From contig NC_081409.1 of NCBI RefSeq assembly GCF_030272615.1, positions 911,302,340-911,366,339 on the forward strand: a stretch of DNA of 64,000 nt, in the 5' to 3' direction. The DNA comes from Cryptomeria japonica. Its lineage: Eukaryota; Streptophyta; Pinopsida; Cupressales; Cupressaceae. The translations under genes were made by a program, and so were the position numbers. Under the pieces are notes generated by a model, which was given only the letters and a program-made list of their open reading frames with translations, was not told the DNA's origin and ran no database searches. Of this stretch, positions 11,351-23,180 are shown one piece after another (the first letter of the stretch is position 1; each line of letters begins with the position of its first letter).

Positions 11351-14300
11351 TTAGTTCACCTCCTGAAGGGGTAGTACCCCTAATTCACCTCTTAAGTATA
11401 TGAATGTAGTCTTTGGGAGAGGCTTGGTGAATATGTCTGCTAATTGCTCCTTACTGGAAACATTCTCCAATGCAATCTCTTTGTTCTGAACCTTTTCCCT
11501 CAAGAAATGATACTTAAGCTCAAAGTGCTTGGTTCTAGAATGTAAAACTGGATTCTTGGAGATATTAATTGCACTAGTGTTGTCACAAAATATACTTACC
11601 GGTTCAGATATAGGAACTTTGAAGCCATTCAATACATGCTTCATCCAAATTGTCTGAGTGCAGTTCATGAAAGTTGCAACATACTCCGCTTCCATTGTAG
11701 ACTGAGAGATACAACTCTGCTTTTTACTCATCCATGAGACCAGTCTACCACCAAGGAAGAATGCACCACCGGTTGTGCTCTTCTGGTCATCTACATTACT
11801 AGCCCAATCAGCATCTATGAACACTTTCAGGTTAATATCATTATTGTATGGATACCATAACCCATAGTCAATAGTTCCTTTCACATACCTAAGAATCCGC
11901 TTGACTGCAACCAAGTGGGATTCTCTTGGACTTTTCTAGAATCTTGCAGTTTTTCCAACTGCATGTGCAATATCCGGTATGCTATGCACTACATAATGCA
12001 ACTTACCAATCATTGATTGGTATTCCTTCTCATCAACCAATGCAGAGTCATCCTCTTTGGATAGTTTACAACTGATCACCATCAGTGTACCAACCGGTTT
12101 GCTATCTTCCATGCCAAAGGTCTTCAACACCTCTTTGACATACTTGGATTGAGTGATAAAGATTCCATCCTTCATCTGCTGGATCTGTAGTCCAATGAAG
12201 AACATAATCTCCCCTATGAGTGACATCTCAAACTCTTTCTTCATCTCATCTACAAATTCATGACTCATCTTGTCATCTCCACCAAAGATAATGTCATCAA
12301 CAAATACCTCATAGATTAGGATCTAATCTCCTTCAGACTTCAAGTAGATATTGCTATCTTCACTTGTTCTTTCAAATCCAATCTTCACAAGATGGGAATG
12401 CAGGCGTTCATACCATGCTCTAGGTGCCTGCTTTAGCCCATATAAGGCTTTATGTAGCCTACATACCATGTCACTGTCTTCAGATAGGGAAAACCCATCT
12501 GGTTTCTCTATATACACCTCCTCTTCAAGTACACCATTTAGAAATGCATATTTTACATCCATTTGATATACTTTGAAGCCTTTAAAGGTTGCATATGCAA
12601 GAAGCATACAAACTCCTTCCAATCTGGCTACAGGAGCAAAGGTTTCTCCATAGTCTTCTCCTTCTTCTTGAGCATATCCTTTGCATAAATCTGGCTTTGT
12701 TTCTAATCACTATGCCATCCTCATTCAACTTATTTCTAAAGACCCATTTGGTACCAATGACATTTTTATGCTCCGATCTGGGTACCAAAGACCATGTACC
12801 ATTTTTCTCTATCTGGTCAAGTTCCTCTTCCATTGCCTTGATCCAGTCTTCATCTATATGTGCCTCTTTAAATGATTTAGGCTCAAATTCAGAGATCATA
12901 CATGAGTTTTCTCTGACCTTTCTTCTTGTAAGGATTCCTGCATCCTCATCTCCTATGATCTGATTAGGATCATGATTCAGCTTGACATACCGAGGAATGG
13001 TCTTGATGGATTCCTCTTTGTTTTCTTCTTCATCCTCATCTCCATCAGTATCAACATCTACATTTGCCGGTGTAGGAACACTGTTACTAGTACTCGGTTG
13101 ATTGACAACTGGTTCCCAGAAGGTTGCAACCGGTTCGTTTACCGCTTGCTCACTGCCAGTTTCCTCAGTTTTCTCAGAGGTTTCATCAACTCTTACATTG
13201 ATGCTTTCCATAATTCTCTGAGTCCTATTGTTGAAACACTTGAGAGCTTTGCTCTTGGTGGAATATCCAAGGAATATTCCCTCATCACATTTCACATCAA
13301 ATTTTCTCTGATGTTCACTCCTCTTGATGTAACATTTGCTACCAAATACTCTAAAGTAGATAACCACAGGTGTCTTACCGATCCAATACTCATAAGGAGT
13401 TTTATCCTTACCTTTCTTGATGAGTACCCGGTTCATTGTGTAGACTACAGTGCTCACTGCTTCTCTCCAAAAGGTGTGAGCTACCTTTCCTTGAATCAAC
13501 ATGGTTCTAGCTACTTCAACCACAGTCTGGTTATTCCTTTCTGCTAGGCCATTCTATTGTGGAGTCTGGGGGGCAGACAATTGCCTCTTGATGCCATGTT
13601 CTACATAATACTTGTTGAATTCACTAGAAGTGAATTCCCCTCCTTGATCAGTTCTCAGGCACTTGATCATTTTACCGCTTTCCTTCTCCACTAAAGCTCT
13701 GAAAGCTTTGAACCTTACAAAGGCTTCAGACTTGTCTTTCAAGAATGTGACCCACATCATTCTTGAGCAGTCATCAGTGAGAATCATGAAGTACCTATCA
13801 CCCTGCACACTTCTAGTTTTCATAGGACCACACAAATCAGTATGCACAAGATCAAGCAAGTTGTTAGCAGTGAAAGATTTACCTTTAAAGGTTGAGGAAG
13901 ACATTTTCCCCAATTGATAATCTCTACACAAGGTATTATCTAGTTTGCTTAGCACGAACAACCCTCTAACTGTCTTGATCTTACTAGCTTTCACAATGCT
14001 ATCAAAGTTTACATGGTAGAGTCTCCTATGCCATATCCAACTATCATCAAATTTTGCCATAAGACATGCACTTATATTTGCATTCAGATGAAATAGGTTA
14101 CCTTTGGTCTGCATGCTGGTGGCCACCAATTCACCATTCTTTCCTTTGATTCTGCAAATTCCATTCTTGAATTTTAGAGTGAGGCCACGGTGATTCAGCT
14201 GGGCAACACTCATAAGGTTGTTTCTGAGACCATCAACCCAATACACATTGGCAGCACTACTCTTTCCATTCAGAGAGATGGACCCTCTGCCTTTGACCAT

Positions 14301-15445
14301 GCATGGTGCATCATTGCCAAAGTGAACCACACCACCATCATACTCCTCCAAGGATAGAAACTTGCTCCGGTCACCAGTCATATGATGAGAACAGCCACTG
14401 TCAATGATCCACTCATTGAAATTATCAAACCGGGAGACAAGAGCCTTCTTGTCTGACCCATCTTCCTTGACAACAACAAACACAATATCTTCATTTTCTT
14501 CATCCTCTGATTCTTCATCTGTGACACCTTCATCAACTGCCACAAAACAATTTCTTCGGTTTCCTCCTTTGAATTTCTTGAACCTTTTCGGTTTTTCCTT
14601 GTTGTCTCCATTAGGACAGTTTACAATAATATGTCCTATCCAGTTGTAAGAAAAGCATTTCAAAGGTAGCTTACCTTTGTATTTGCCGGTTCCTTTAGGA
14701 AGTTTCTTGGCAAGGAGAGCTTCAAATGCCATCAAAATCTCCTCATCATCCATTTCTCTACTATGTCTTGATTCACCACTAGTGCTAGCTTCTTTTCCTT
14801 TTCAAGATGGTATAGCAGAAGCTTTAAAAGCCGATTCAGTCTTTTGAACACTGCCATCAAAACTATTTAGCTCATAGACTATCAACTTTGCTATGATGGA
14901 GTCTAAGGATACCTTAGTCTTGTCTATTGATCTCAGCTCCTAAATAGCAGCAACCCTTATTGCATAGACCAACAATAGGGATCTTAGGACTTTGCTTACC
15001 ACAGTGGCATCTTCTATTTTACCACCTGCACTCTTGATATCTCCAACAACGGTTTTGATCCTTATTCCATACTGTTGAATGGTCTCACCTTCAACCATCT
15101 GCATATCTTCAAACTTCCCTCTAAGGCTTTCTTCCTTAGCCTGTTTTACATGCTCATCACCGCCATAGATATTTTCAAGAGTATCCCATACTTCTTTGGG
15201 ATTTACCTTATCCTGAACATCAATAAACTCAATGTCAGATAAACTACTGATTAGGGCTTCCATGACTTGCCCATCTCTTGGATCTCTCTCTTTTGGTCAT
15301 CGGTAAGGGTACTGATGGGAGAAACATAGACAGTCTCAACATAGCTCCAGTATTGAGCACCCATGCTTCTGATGAATATCTTCATTCTGTCTTTCCATAT
15401 ACTGAAATTTTCTCTGTTAAACTTTGGACCTTCCCTCTTCATCAT
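11351..15445 (-). pseudogene. Copia no. 1 polyprotein (Gag-PR-IN-RT-RNase H), broken
   Basis: Translation starts at 15445 (MMKREGPKFN). Gag spans about 15445-14640 and ends in a damaged zinc knuckle (CFSYNWIGH...NC; the second Cys is Tyr). The protease has WIIDSGCSHHMTGD near 14400. Integrase follows, with the HHCC region near 14020-13920, DLVHTDLCGP near 13830 and TDQGGEF near 13640. RT runs about 12800-12250, with the YGLKQAPRAWY block near 12420 and FVDD in the active site near 12300. RNase H (EAEYVA, FCDNTSA) ends with the ADIFTKPLP signature and a stop at 11351. Damage: TAG at 13554 in the conserved TPQQNG block, a frameshift near 12600-12660, a stop near 12320, TAG at 11936, and breaks in Gag near 14755-14940 and 15255. 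These errors make it non-functional. Confidence 0.93.
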
Positions 15446-15502
15446 TAGACTAGGATCTTTACCTCAAGCAGTTAAGCTTATAGCACAGAGGACCTGTAGA
15501 AC

Positions 15503-15514
15503 GCTCTGATACCA
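15503..15514 (-). other. Primer binding site of copia no. 1 (tRNA-iMet type)
   Basis: The minus strand reads TGGTATCAGAGC three bases inside the 5' LTR, the standard plant copia match to initiator tRNA-Met. Confidence 0.9.
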
Positions 15515-15516
15515 AT

Positions 15517-17004
15517 TGATGACTTAATGATGAGTGAATAGTACCAAACCGGTACTGAGAGGGGGGAGTGAATCAGTACAGACAAAAATACAGTCCAAAA
15601 CCAGTTTGACAATAGACACTTCAAATGACTGGTAGACAGTGACACTGGTTTGAAACAGAGTGCAACCGGTAAAGCTAAGAATGTCTGAGATAAGCATTAA
15701 TCGGTTACTCACTTAGCTTTTCACTCAACTCGAGACTACACTACCATTTCACCCTTATGCATAAACAGGTAATCTATCATCACATCATAATAACAGCTAG
15801 TTCAACATGTTTTATTGACAGGCATAAAACACAGAACCATCTTATGCTTGATAGACAATAGCAAAGCATCACAAGATAAAAGCATCACACATGACACACA
15901 TATTTTTCACCTTGAAACCCAACTAGGAAAAACCATGGTGGAGATGAATACCCACAAGCTATTTTTGAACTCTTTAGAAGTCCGCTCTGTTAGGAGCCTT
16001 GTCTAGTTAGAGACATTACAAAAGGTTCTGCTAGGAACCGATCTTGTTAGAGATCACCCGGTTAAGGGTTAAACCCTGTTAAAGGTTACCTTGTTAGAGG
16101 ATTTCAAGAACTCAATAGCTAAACAATTCCAAACTTACTAGCTTTGAGTTACCTTGTTAAAGGATTTTCAGCAAGCCGGTTAAGGCTACCCGGTTAAGGG
16201 ATTTTCCAACTGTTGAGGTGGTTAGAGATCAATAGGTATTACAATGATTTGGTAACAACACTCAATGCCAATGCAGATCCGCTTAAGCTCCTCTTCACCT
16301 TCTGCACTTACACTCTACAAGTATCACTTCTCTCCTTTTGGTCTGGCAAGAATCACGTATCCATTCTCTTGGATACACACACACAACTTTTGCCAACAAC
16401 CTCAGAAAGAGACACAACATCGACCTTATAGGAAAAGAGATAGGTCGGTAGCATAAACCCTAAACCCTAAACCTGTTAGGTTAAGGAATTCAAATGGTTC
16501 AATCCTGACCATTGAGCACACTGCATTAAATGTAGCAGATCTTGATCCAAACTCAAGACATTCTCCATCATCCATTTCCACTGATTTTATGGCGGCTGAT
16601 AACCTATCACATGTTATCACCATTTTATAAACTTCTCACATTCTCAAGGTAGATAGGAACAATCTCCCTCATGCAAAATCCTTCACACACACAGGCTTGC
16701 ATTGCAACATGATCTATTCTTCTTTACAATGCTCACTCATCACACAATATCATCGGTTGAGCCACACCGGCTTGAAGCACATCAACCGGAAACCCTAAAG
16801 TTGAGACTACCAACTGGTAGTCATACAATACTTCCATATGCCGGTTCATCATGAACAAGCACACCGCTTCACTTTGGCACAAATGTCGGTTCACAGTGTT
16901 ATATCGGTTCTCACATATGTCGGTTCACACCTCTTCATCATATTGACATCAATGACAACATACAATGTCATTATGTCCACATACCGGTTCACATAATGCC
17001 AACA
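15517..17004 (-). repeat. 5' LTR of copia no. 1
   Basis: It runs TG...CA (plus strand TGATGACTTAATG ... GCCAACA) over 1,488 bp and matches 9628-11107. It carries the same telo-box (plus 16455-16473) and TATAAGG (plus 16428-16433) pair, here in the position that would drive the element. Confidence 0.93.
16428..16473 (-). promoter_or_regulatory. Telo-box plus TATA-like promoter in the 5' LTR of copia no. 1
   Basis: The minus strand has GGTTTAGGGTTTAGGG followed about 25 bp later by CTATAAGG. Preservation in both LTRs supports a promoter role. Confidence 0.5.
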
Positions 17005-17094
17005 TTTGATATCACATCAAGCAGACTCTCCTAAGGTCAAAAGGTCACAAGTATTATCACAGCCCACATCTTGATACTCCGTCAGCTCAAATAA
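17005..17094. repeat. Right copy of the 90-bp direct repeat
   Basis: Partner of 9536-9625. It starts immediately after the last base of the right copia LTR and continues into unrelated sequence at 17095. Confidence 0.9.
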
Positions 17095-17631
17095 CCTTGT
17101 CACACCCTAAGGTGTGCCCATTTTTTTGCCTTTTTTCTCAAAATTAGACCAAAGAAGATTGCTCCTCAATTGGCCCATTATCCTGGGAGATATATGGTGA
17201 GTGTATTAGGGGCAGATTCTTCCCCACCCTTGCACTATGATAAAACAAGTGTCTGGTTACTAACTCGGTTTGGCTTCTTATTTCTATGGTGTTTAGACAG
17301 GGTTCCTTTTGAGTGGTCACAATTAGCAGTGTCTTACACTCTGTTGAGGGAGGTCTCCCAGTCTATAGAGGTTATGCTCTATAGATTTTAATGCACCGTA
17401 TAGGCACCGAGGGAAGCATAACACTATTGTGACAACATGTAACACTCATCGCACATGATTTTCATCACATATGCATTTGATTATAGTGGCTTGGATTACT
17501 TGGCTTTAGTCGTTGGCCACTTAGGTCGTTCCCCTCTCACCAACCTTAATGGCACCCTAAGGGTAACTCGGGAGGGTGGGCCTTCTAAAGGATTTAATTG
17601 CAAGAAATAAATGAAAGCATGAAAGAAGATA
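17095..17631. other. Spacer, no gene recognised
   Basis: An open stretch at 17170-17391 (73 codons) has no family I know. The sequence has the feel of an old LTR fragment but I cannot show a partner. It is the left flank of the RT-less element. Confidence 0.35.
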
Positions 17632-17636
17632 GTTTG

Positions 17637-18601
17637 TGTAGCATCGTAAATTGTACGCACTTGCTAGGGTGGTACAATTTCACACCTAGTTTAGCACCCG
17701 CCTTGGCACATTTTGCATTTTGCATTGCATTTCCCCTTTAGCACTTAATTAATTAAATTAATTAGGTCTAAGGTCCTATTTCATCATCTCCCACATCATA
17801 AAGTTGGGCCCTTTAATTAAAGTGTGCCCCTTTCATTTTATTCTTCCAATACATCATTTAATCAAAAACCCTAATTAGGTCCTATTTTGAACTTGGGGGC
17901 TTGATTTCGGGGGTCAAAACATCTCGAAATCACCTGTAACTTCGGGATTCTCTCTAAAATCATCATATCCGACGGCCCTGAAAATTTGGTGAAAAGTTGT
18001 CGGGACCATGGCGCCCGGAGTGCAACATGGTCCCAGACATTTTTCCTGAAATTTTAGGAGCGCGATCCAATCATAAAATAAAGCTTAACCCCAAGAAATT
18101 GGTGAGATATTCAATCTCTAGGTCGGCCAAAAGTTGAAATTAAGACCTAGGGTTTCATATATAAGAGCTCTCTTTCTTCATTTGAAAGGATCCGATTTTC
18201 GTTTTCAGGAACCTCATATGCAGCAAAAGAGCAGATCTTTGAGGACTTCAACAACATTCAACATCCTTCTATCAAGCATTTATCAATTTCATTCATCCAT
18301 TTAGGGCTTGGAAGACATTGAAGAAGAATAGGAGATTACCAACTGAAGATTGGCTTGTACTCCTCCATTGAGGGTTGGGTATGATTTCATGTTATTTTCA
18401 TGTCTTTGCATAAGCTTCAACATATCCTTTATTCATGCTTTAGATCACTTTGCATCTTGATTTAGAGAATTTACATTATCATTTATGAGCAATTAGGGTT
18501 TACTTTCTAGGTTGCTCTAGTTTGCTTACTTGCATCTTAGGACCTTGCACACACACTAGGTCTGCACACACAATACATTTTACAATACAACTTGGCTATT
18601 C
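17637..18601 (+). repeat. 5' LTR of the RT-less element, truncated at its 3' end
   Basis: It matches the first 965 bp of the 1,672-bp right LTR without length change, then breaks off after 'ggctattc' and runs straight into the internal region. The last ~707 bp of LTR and any primer site are absent. No primer-site motif (TGGTATC or TGGCGCC type) follows it. Confidence 0.9.
18158..18165 (+). promoter_or_regulatory. TATA box in the 5' LTR
   Basis: TATATAAG in the context 'ggtttcatatataagagctc', conserved exactly in the 3' LTR at 23702-23709. It lies about 460 bp before the ORF start. Confidence 0.6.
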
Positions 18602-18623
18602 TGCACTCATAAACATTGTTACT

Positions 18624-21557
18624 ATGCCATTTCATTGTGATGAGAAAGATAAGTCGAATGATTCCTCTCAAGGGTACATTCCTATTAGCTCTTCCACTAA
18701 ATATAGTAACATGGTTGTTTTCAATGATCCCCTCTATGAAGAGATATCTCCTTTTGAATCAAAAGATAAACCTTTTAATAGATATGATCATGCTTTGTTG
18801 AATGATGCCCTTGATGCCTTTGTGTCCCCTAAAAAACACTCCCTTCATGAGGATCCTTTTGTGCAAGAAGATGACATTATCCCTACATTTCCTAGTGATG
18901 GCCTTTCCTTTTCCAACAAAACTCCCACTAGAGATGATGAATTAATGGTAAATGCTTACCCTTCTCCTAAAGTTGGTCTTACCCATAAGCATCCCTTAGA
19001 GAAAGAAGATGAAATAATAAGCAATTTCCTTAATTCTCTCTCCCCTATTGAACATATTTTGAGGAAAGAGGATGAGTTTAACACATCTATTGATGCTCTC
19101 CCTCCTAAGGATGAGGAATTAATAAACAATGTTATCTCCTCTCCCGAAATTGACAATACTTCAAACATTCCTTTCAACAACCTCACTATTCGGGATGAAC
19201 CATTAGAAGAAGGTATAGATTATTCTTTACCCCTAGCCAAAGGGGATGAAATCAAGATTGAAAACTCCCTTGATAGTTTCTCACCTTCCTTGAATCTCAA
19301 TTATTCTCCCTCTCCTCAACTGGGTCCTACTCATGAGGATACCCTAGTTCAAAGCAAGATGGTTAACATTTCTTTCAAAGATCTCCCTCTCAAAAGTGAG
19401 ACTTTAGAGAGTAGTGTTGATCCTTCTCCTAGAGAGTTTATTCCCCATGTAGACCCTGTGATGATAAAGGATGATATGACCTTTCCTAGTATTAGTCTTC
19501 CTACTAGAACACCAATGCCTATCCCTTGTCTCTCTCCTAAAATTGATTTGATCCGTGATAAGATTTTAGTGCAAGAGAAGACTATCAATAATTCTTCCAA
19601 CACTTTTGTTCATTCCTCTAAACCATCCTCAATCAATTTGATACATGTGAATGAAACACCTAACAAACCTCTCTTCACTGTCCAAGGTGCTTGTCCTTCT
19701 CAAAATTCTCAACCTTTAAATAAGCCTATCTTAGTGGTTCAAGGTGGTTATGCTAATGATTCTTTTTGCACGCCTAAGAAACCTATTATTACTGTGCAAG
19801 GAGGTTATTCTACTAAGAGCCCTTATGAGTATGCTAAGCAATTAACTAGAGAGAGTTATCATGCGGTTGCTCATACCTATAACACAAGAAACAATACGCA
19901 ACCTAATCCTCCTCCAGTTATCCCCACTTTGCTTCCTCCTTCCCAACCTATTCTTCCTCAAGCTCCTCGTATTTCACAAATGCTTAGTAAGGACTATGAT
20001 CTCATAGAACAACTTAAAACTACCCCTGCTAAGATATCCCTTTGGGATTTGATCCAAACTTCTTCCGCTCATCATGGAATGTTACAAGATGCCTTGAAAG
20101 ATTTGAATGTTCCTCCACCTAATACATCTAGTAATATAGTGTCTTTGGTTAACTCTATGATGAATCCTAAAGCTCAAATTGTGTTTACTCAAGATGAGTT
20201 GCCTACTAGTGAAATTCAAAATCAATATGATCCCTTGATGATTGTGGTTATCATAAATGACACTGCTATAAGACGAACACTGGTAGATAATGGTTCTGGC
20301 CTTAATGTGTGTAGCATTAATCTATTGCATAAGATGAATGTGGATACATCCCTTATTGAGCCTGACTCTTGTCCCATTCGAGGCTTTGATAATGTGGCTA
20401 AGTCTTCATTAGGTATTATCACCTTACCCATCACAGTGGGACCTGTTACTTTGCCTACTCCTATCCATGTTATGTTGGGAAATCTAACATACAACTTTTT
20501 ATTAGGGAGGCCTTGGATTCATAGTATGCAAGCTGTCCCCTCTACATTGCATAGACAAGTTAAATTCATTTATAACAATAAGACATATACCTTGATAGGT
20601 GATACTAATTTTCAAGCTTGTTTGCAAACATCTAAGCCATCCTCTTCTAGTAATGACTCTTTGAACAAGATACCTATGGATGAATCCTTACCCTCTGATA
20701 ATCAAAATTCTTTGGATGAGTCTGAAGCTCCTAAAGAAGATCCTTCTCGACTTGAATATACACATGAAAAGGATTTTGATCCTGAGAAGGTTCTCGCAGA
20801 AGACGATTGGGGATCTCTTGACTTTAATCCCACCTTTGTAGGTGAGTATAGGGTTCCTCCTAGAGAGTTTAAAGTTAAAAAGAAGGAAGAAACTAAAAAT
20901 CAATCAATCTTACCTGAACCTATGAGCAATAATTTTGTGGCCGCTTCTCAAACTTCTTCTCCTCACACCTCTAATTATGAAGAGTTTGATTCTTTGTCTT
21001 ATGAAAAACCACCTTCTCTTCCTGAAATGGTTGATCGTTATGGTCGTGGTTTTCGCATTTTTGCTAAGCATGGGTATCATGGAAATGGTTGTGGCGCTCA
21101 TGAACAAGGGATAAAAGTTCCTCTAGAGACTAATTTTCACAATTATGCCTTTGGACTCGGCTATAATCCCTGCAAACGTACCAAAGCATCTAAAAGACCA
21201 TCTCTCAATGTGAATGCTATATTTAGTAGTGATGATGATCTCACTTCAACTAAATCATCTTCTACTTCTATCAAATCTCATTCCCCTCATAAGGAAATCT
21301 TGGCAATGAACAAATCTCTTTACGAATCCCCTCAAATTTATAAATCCACTTATGAATCTTTATCTCCTATTCATCATAAAGTCCTTTCCTCTAGGGATAA
21401 GGCTCTAATACATTACACTCATCCCTCTTCTAAGATTTCATGTGACTTTTCTTCTTCAATTTTTATCATTTTATACATGTTTTTGATCTCACTTATAGTT
21501 GAGCATTTAACATGTCATATTCAAATACCTCATTTAGTCTATCATGTCTTTAAATAA
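18624..21557 (+). CDS. Gag-like/aspartic protease/G-patch protein of the RT-less element, intact
   Basis: Start chosen at 18624 (MPFHCDEKDK), the first ATG beyond the LTR; the frame is also open upstream into the LTR from 18522. Length is 978 codons without a stop. Residues ~1-340 are acidic, Ser/Pro-rich imperfect repeats (KEDEI, RDDEL-like phrases) with no capsid fold or zinc knuckle that I can see. Residues ~345-405 hold three repeats of the form KPxxxVQGG. A block ~450-520 (DYDLIEQLKTTPAKISLWDL) matches the stretch that precedes protease in plant Ty3-gypsy polyproteins. The protease has LVDNGSGLNV (Asp ~553) and LLGRPWIHS (~630). A G-patch-like segment (~800-845, KHGYHGNGCGAHEQG) and FGLGYNPCK follow. 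The C-terminus has a hydrophobic segment (SSSIFIILYMFLISLIV). It resembles a fragment of a gypsy polyprotein that ends before RT; packaging or a captured role is inference. Confidence 0.8.
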   Translation: MPFHCDEKDKSNDSSQGYIPISSSTKYSNMVVFNDPLYEEISPFESKDKPFNRYDHALLNDALDAFVSPKKHSLHEDPFVQEDDIIPTFPSDGLSFSNKTPTRDDELMVNAYPSPKVGLTHKHPLEKEDEIISNFLNSLSPIEHILRKEDEFNTSIDALPPKDEELINNVISSPEIDNTSNIPFNNLTIRDEPLEEGIDYSLPLAKGDEIKIENSLDSFSPSLNLNYSPSPQLGPTHEDTLVQSKMVNISFKDLPLKSETLESSVDPSPREFIPHVDPVMIKDDMTFPSISLPTRTPMPIPCLSPKIDLIRDKILVQEKTINNSSNTFVHSSKPSSINLIHVNETPNKPLFTVQGACPSQNSQPLNKPILVVQGGYANDSFCTPKKPIITVQGGYSTKSPYEYAKQLTRESYHAVAHTYNTRNNTQPNPPPVIPTLLPPSQPILPQAPRISQMLSKDYDLIEQLKTTPAKISLWDLIQTSSAHHGMLQDALKDLNVPPPNTSSNIVSLVNSMMNPKAQIVFTQDELPTSEIQNQYDPLMIVVIINDTAIRRTLVDNGSGLNVCSINLLHKMNVDTSLIEPDSCPIRGFDNVAKSSLGIITLPITVGPVTLPTPIHVMLGNLTYNFLLGRPWIHSMQAVPSTLHRQVKFIYNNKTYTLIGDTNFQACLQTSKPSSSSNDSLNKIPMDESLPSDNQNSLDESEAPKEDPSRLEYTHEKDFDPEKVLAEDDWGSLDFNPTFVGEYRVPPREFKVKKKEETKNQSILPEPMSNNFVAASQTSSPHTSNYEEFDSLSYEKPPSLPEMVDRYGRGFRIFAKHGYHGNGCGAHEQGIKVPLETNFHNYAFGLGYNPCKRTKASKRPSLNVNAIFSSDDDLTSTKSSSTSIKSHSPHKEILAMNKSLYESPQIYKSTYESLSPIHHKVLSSRDKALIHYTHPSSKISCDFSSSIFIILYMFLISLIVEHLTCHIQIPHLVYHVFK

Positions 21558-23180
21558 CATTAATGGCTATTATGTTGCTCATCATTATGTGACATTGGTA
21601 GCTCATTTACTGGGGGCTCATTGTCATTCATGATGGTACAATTTCAAGTGCAATCATATTTTTTGAAGCAACATAATAGCCTAATTTTCTTGTTCCTATG
21701 GGGACAAGAGTGATCTCATACATCTCTTCTTTTGCTTATGTCCAAATCTCTCCCTAGAAGATTGTGTAAGTCCTTCTCATTGTCCTTATCCTTGGGAGGC
21801 AATGATCTTTCCTTATTTTTATCTAAGGATCCACTTTTTCCTATTTTGTGGATGGTGTGGACTTTATTACTTGATGTTATGCCTTGTACGCATTTGTTGT
21901 TGTTTGTTCAATGGTTCTCTCTTACAAGAGGTGTAAGTCCTTGACTACAACCTCTTTTGCACTTGGTAAAATACATCCATAACGAATTCACTCTCCTAAT
22001 TGGGTTAAAAAGAGCGTCATCCTTCATTAAGAATCACTTTCACCTAGCAAAAGAAGGAAGTATTGCATTCTCATTCCCTTCTTTGTCTTATTCTAGAAGG
22101 TGTTATATTTGTCTAAAACAATTCCTCGCGGGGATAGGTGTCTTTTGTACAAAGATCTCTTCTCCTCTAAGGATCTCCTTTACACATATTACAAGATATC
22201 CCTTTTCAACTATCTTATCCTTGCCTAAAGAGTGCAAAACTCTCTTGCTTGGATCTATGACATTGTTGCATTTTTGGGGTATCTTCTTTTGTGATGAAGG
22301 TAGGTATCCTTGTTCTACTTTGCTTATGACATAAACATTACACTTTTTGAGCAATGGGTCATTCTTGGAACTAGAGCACAGACTCTTAGAGCGAGATGTC
22401 ACGTTTTTGTACTATACATATACAGGTTGTAGCATACTCGGGCATAGACTCCTATGAGGTGCTTCTAACCTCCCTTACACACACATGCACGAGGTTGAGT
22501 GGAACTAGTGGCATAAGGCTAGACTTTCTCACTCTCCTCCCTTACATGGATCACCTAGACAGACTCTAGGGGCTAGTTTTCCATGTCCTCTTTCCCATGG
22601 ATCACCTAGACAAGATCTAGGGGCGAGAAGTCCATGTTTTTCTCTCTCATTATTCTTCTCATGGATCACCAATGTGTGTATTCATGCTTTTTCCTTTCTT
22701 TTCTTCTCTTTGCATTTTGTTTCTATTCACATCCTTCATCTTGTGTTAGAGAGCTCTCAAATCCTCACACTCTTTGTTGTGTTGGAATTGAGGTTTAGTC
22801 CTCTTTCTTACCAAATGATTCTCCATTAGTTTTTGATCTCATATCAAATCTTCTTGTGAGCATTTGTCATCAATATTCTTTAACAATTCGAAGTGCTAAA
22901 CATGATACCCTGTTTCAACTCACTAAAATTAGCAAGCCGAAACAGGGGGGGGCATATAGCTACCCTCGAATTTTCATCACCTTCCTTAGTAAGCATTAGG
23001 TGATTTTGTGATCTAACGTGTGTTTTGTAGGGTGCGGTTCCTAACTGTGTACTGCAGATACCGCTGGGGGCTTCGTCCGACGACTTATGGATATATCCTT
23101 TTTCAAATAATGTTTACTTTTCTGTACTTTAGCTTGCATATGCACGTAGTGTTCATATGACCGCTAAAGTGGGGGCTAAA
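21558..23180 (+). other. Noncoding 3' internal region and polypurine tract of the RT-less element
   Basis: Only short open stretches occur and none resembles pol. A ~56-bp unit repeats three times at about 22540-22670 around 'catggatcacctagaca' and 'ctaggggc'. The region ends in AAAGTGGGGGCTAAA (23166-23180), a polypurine tract directly before the 3' LTR. Confidence 0.7.

Larger units (their letters stand above)
9628..17004 (-). mobile_element. Ty1-copia LTR retrotransposon no. 1 (full length, inactive)
   Basis: It has two ~1.48-kb LTRs in direct orientation (9628-11107 and 15517-17004), a tRNA-Met-type primer site inside the right LTR, a purine tract inside the left LTR, and a Gag-protease-integrase-RT-RNase H order between them. 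The integrase-before-RT order defines copia. All coding is on the minus strand, so the right LTR is the 5' LTR. The outermost ~10 bp of the left LTR (TGATGACTTAA in the right copy) are missing or replaced. It is flanked by 90-bp duplicates instead of a 5-bp target duplication. Confidence 0.95.

Noticed and set aside
12681-13547. Plus-strand ORFs of up to 191 codons opposite copia no. 1 integrase
   Set aside because: They are antisense shadows of the polyprotein with no independent motif.
18522-18623. An earlier ATG giving a 1,011-residue form of the long ORF
   Set aside because: The extra residues are encoded by LTR sequence also present in the right LTR, where no ORF follows; the first ATG after the LTR is at 18624.
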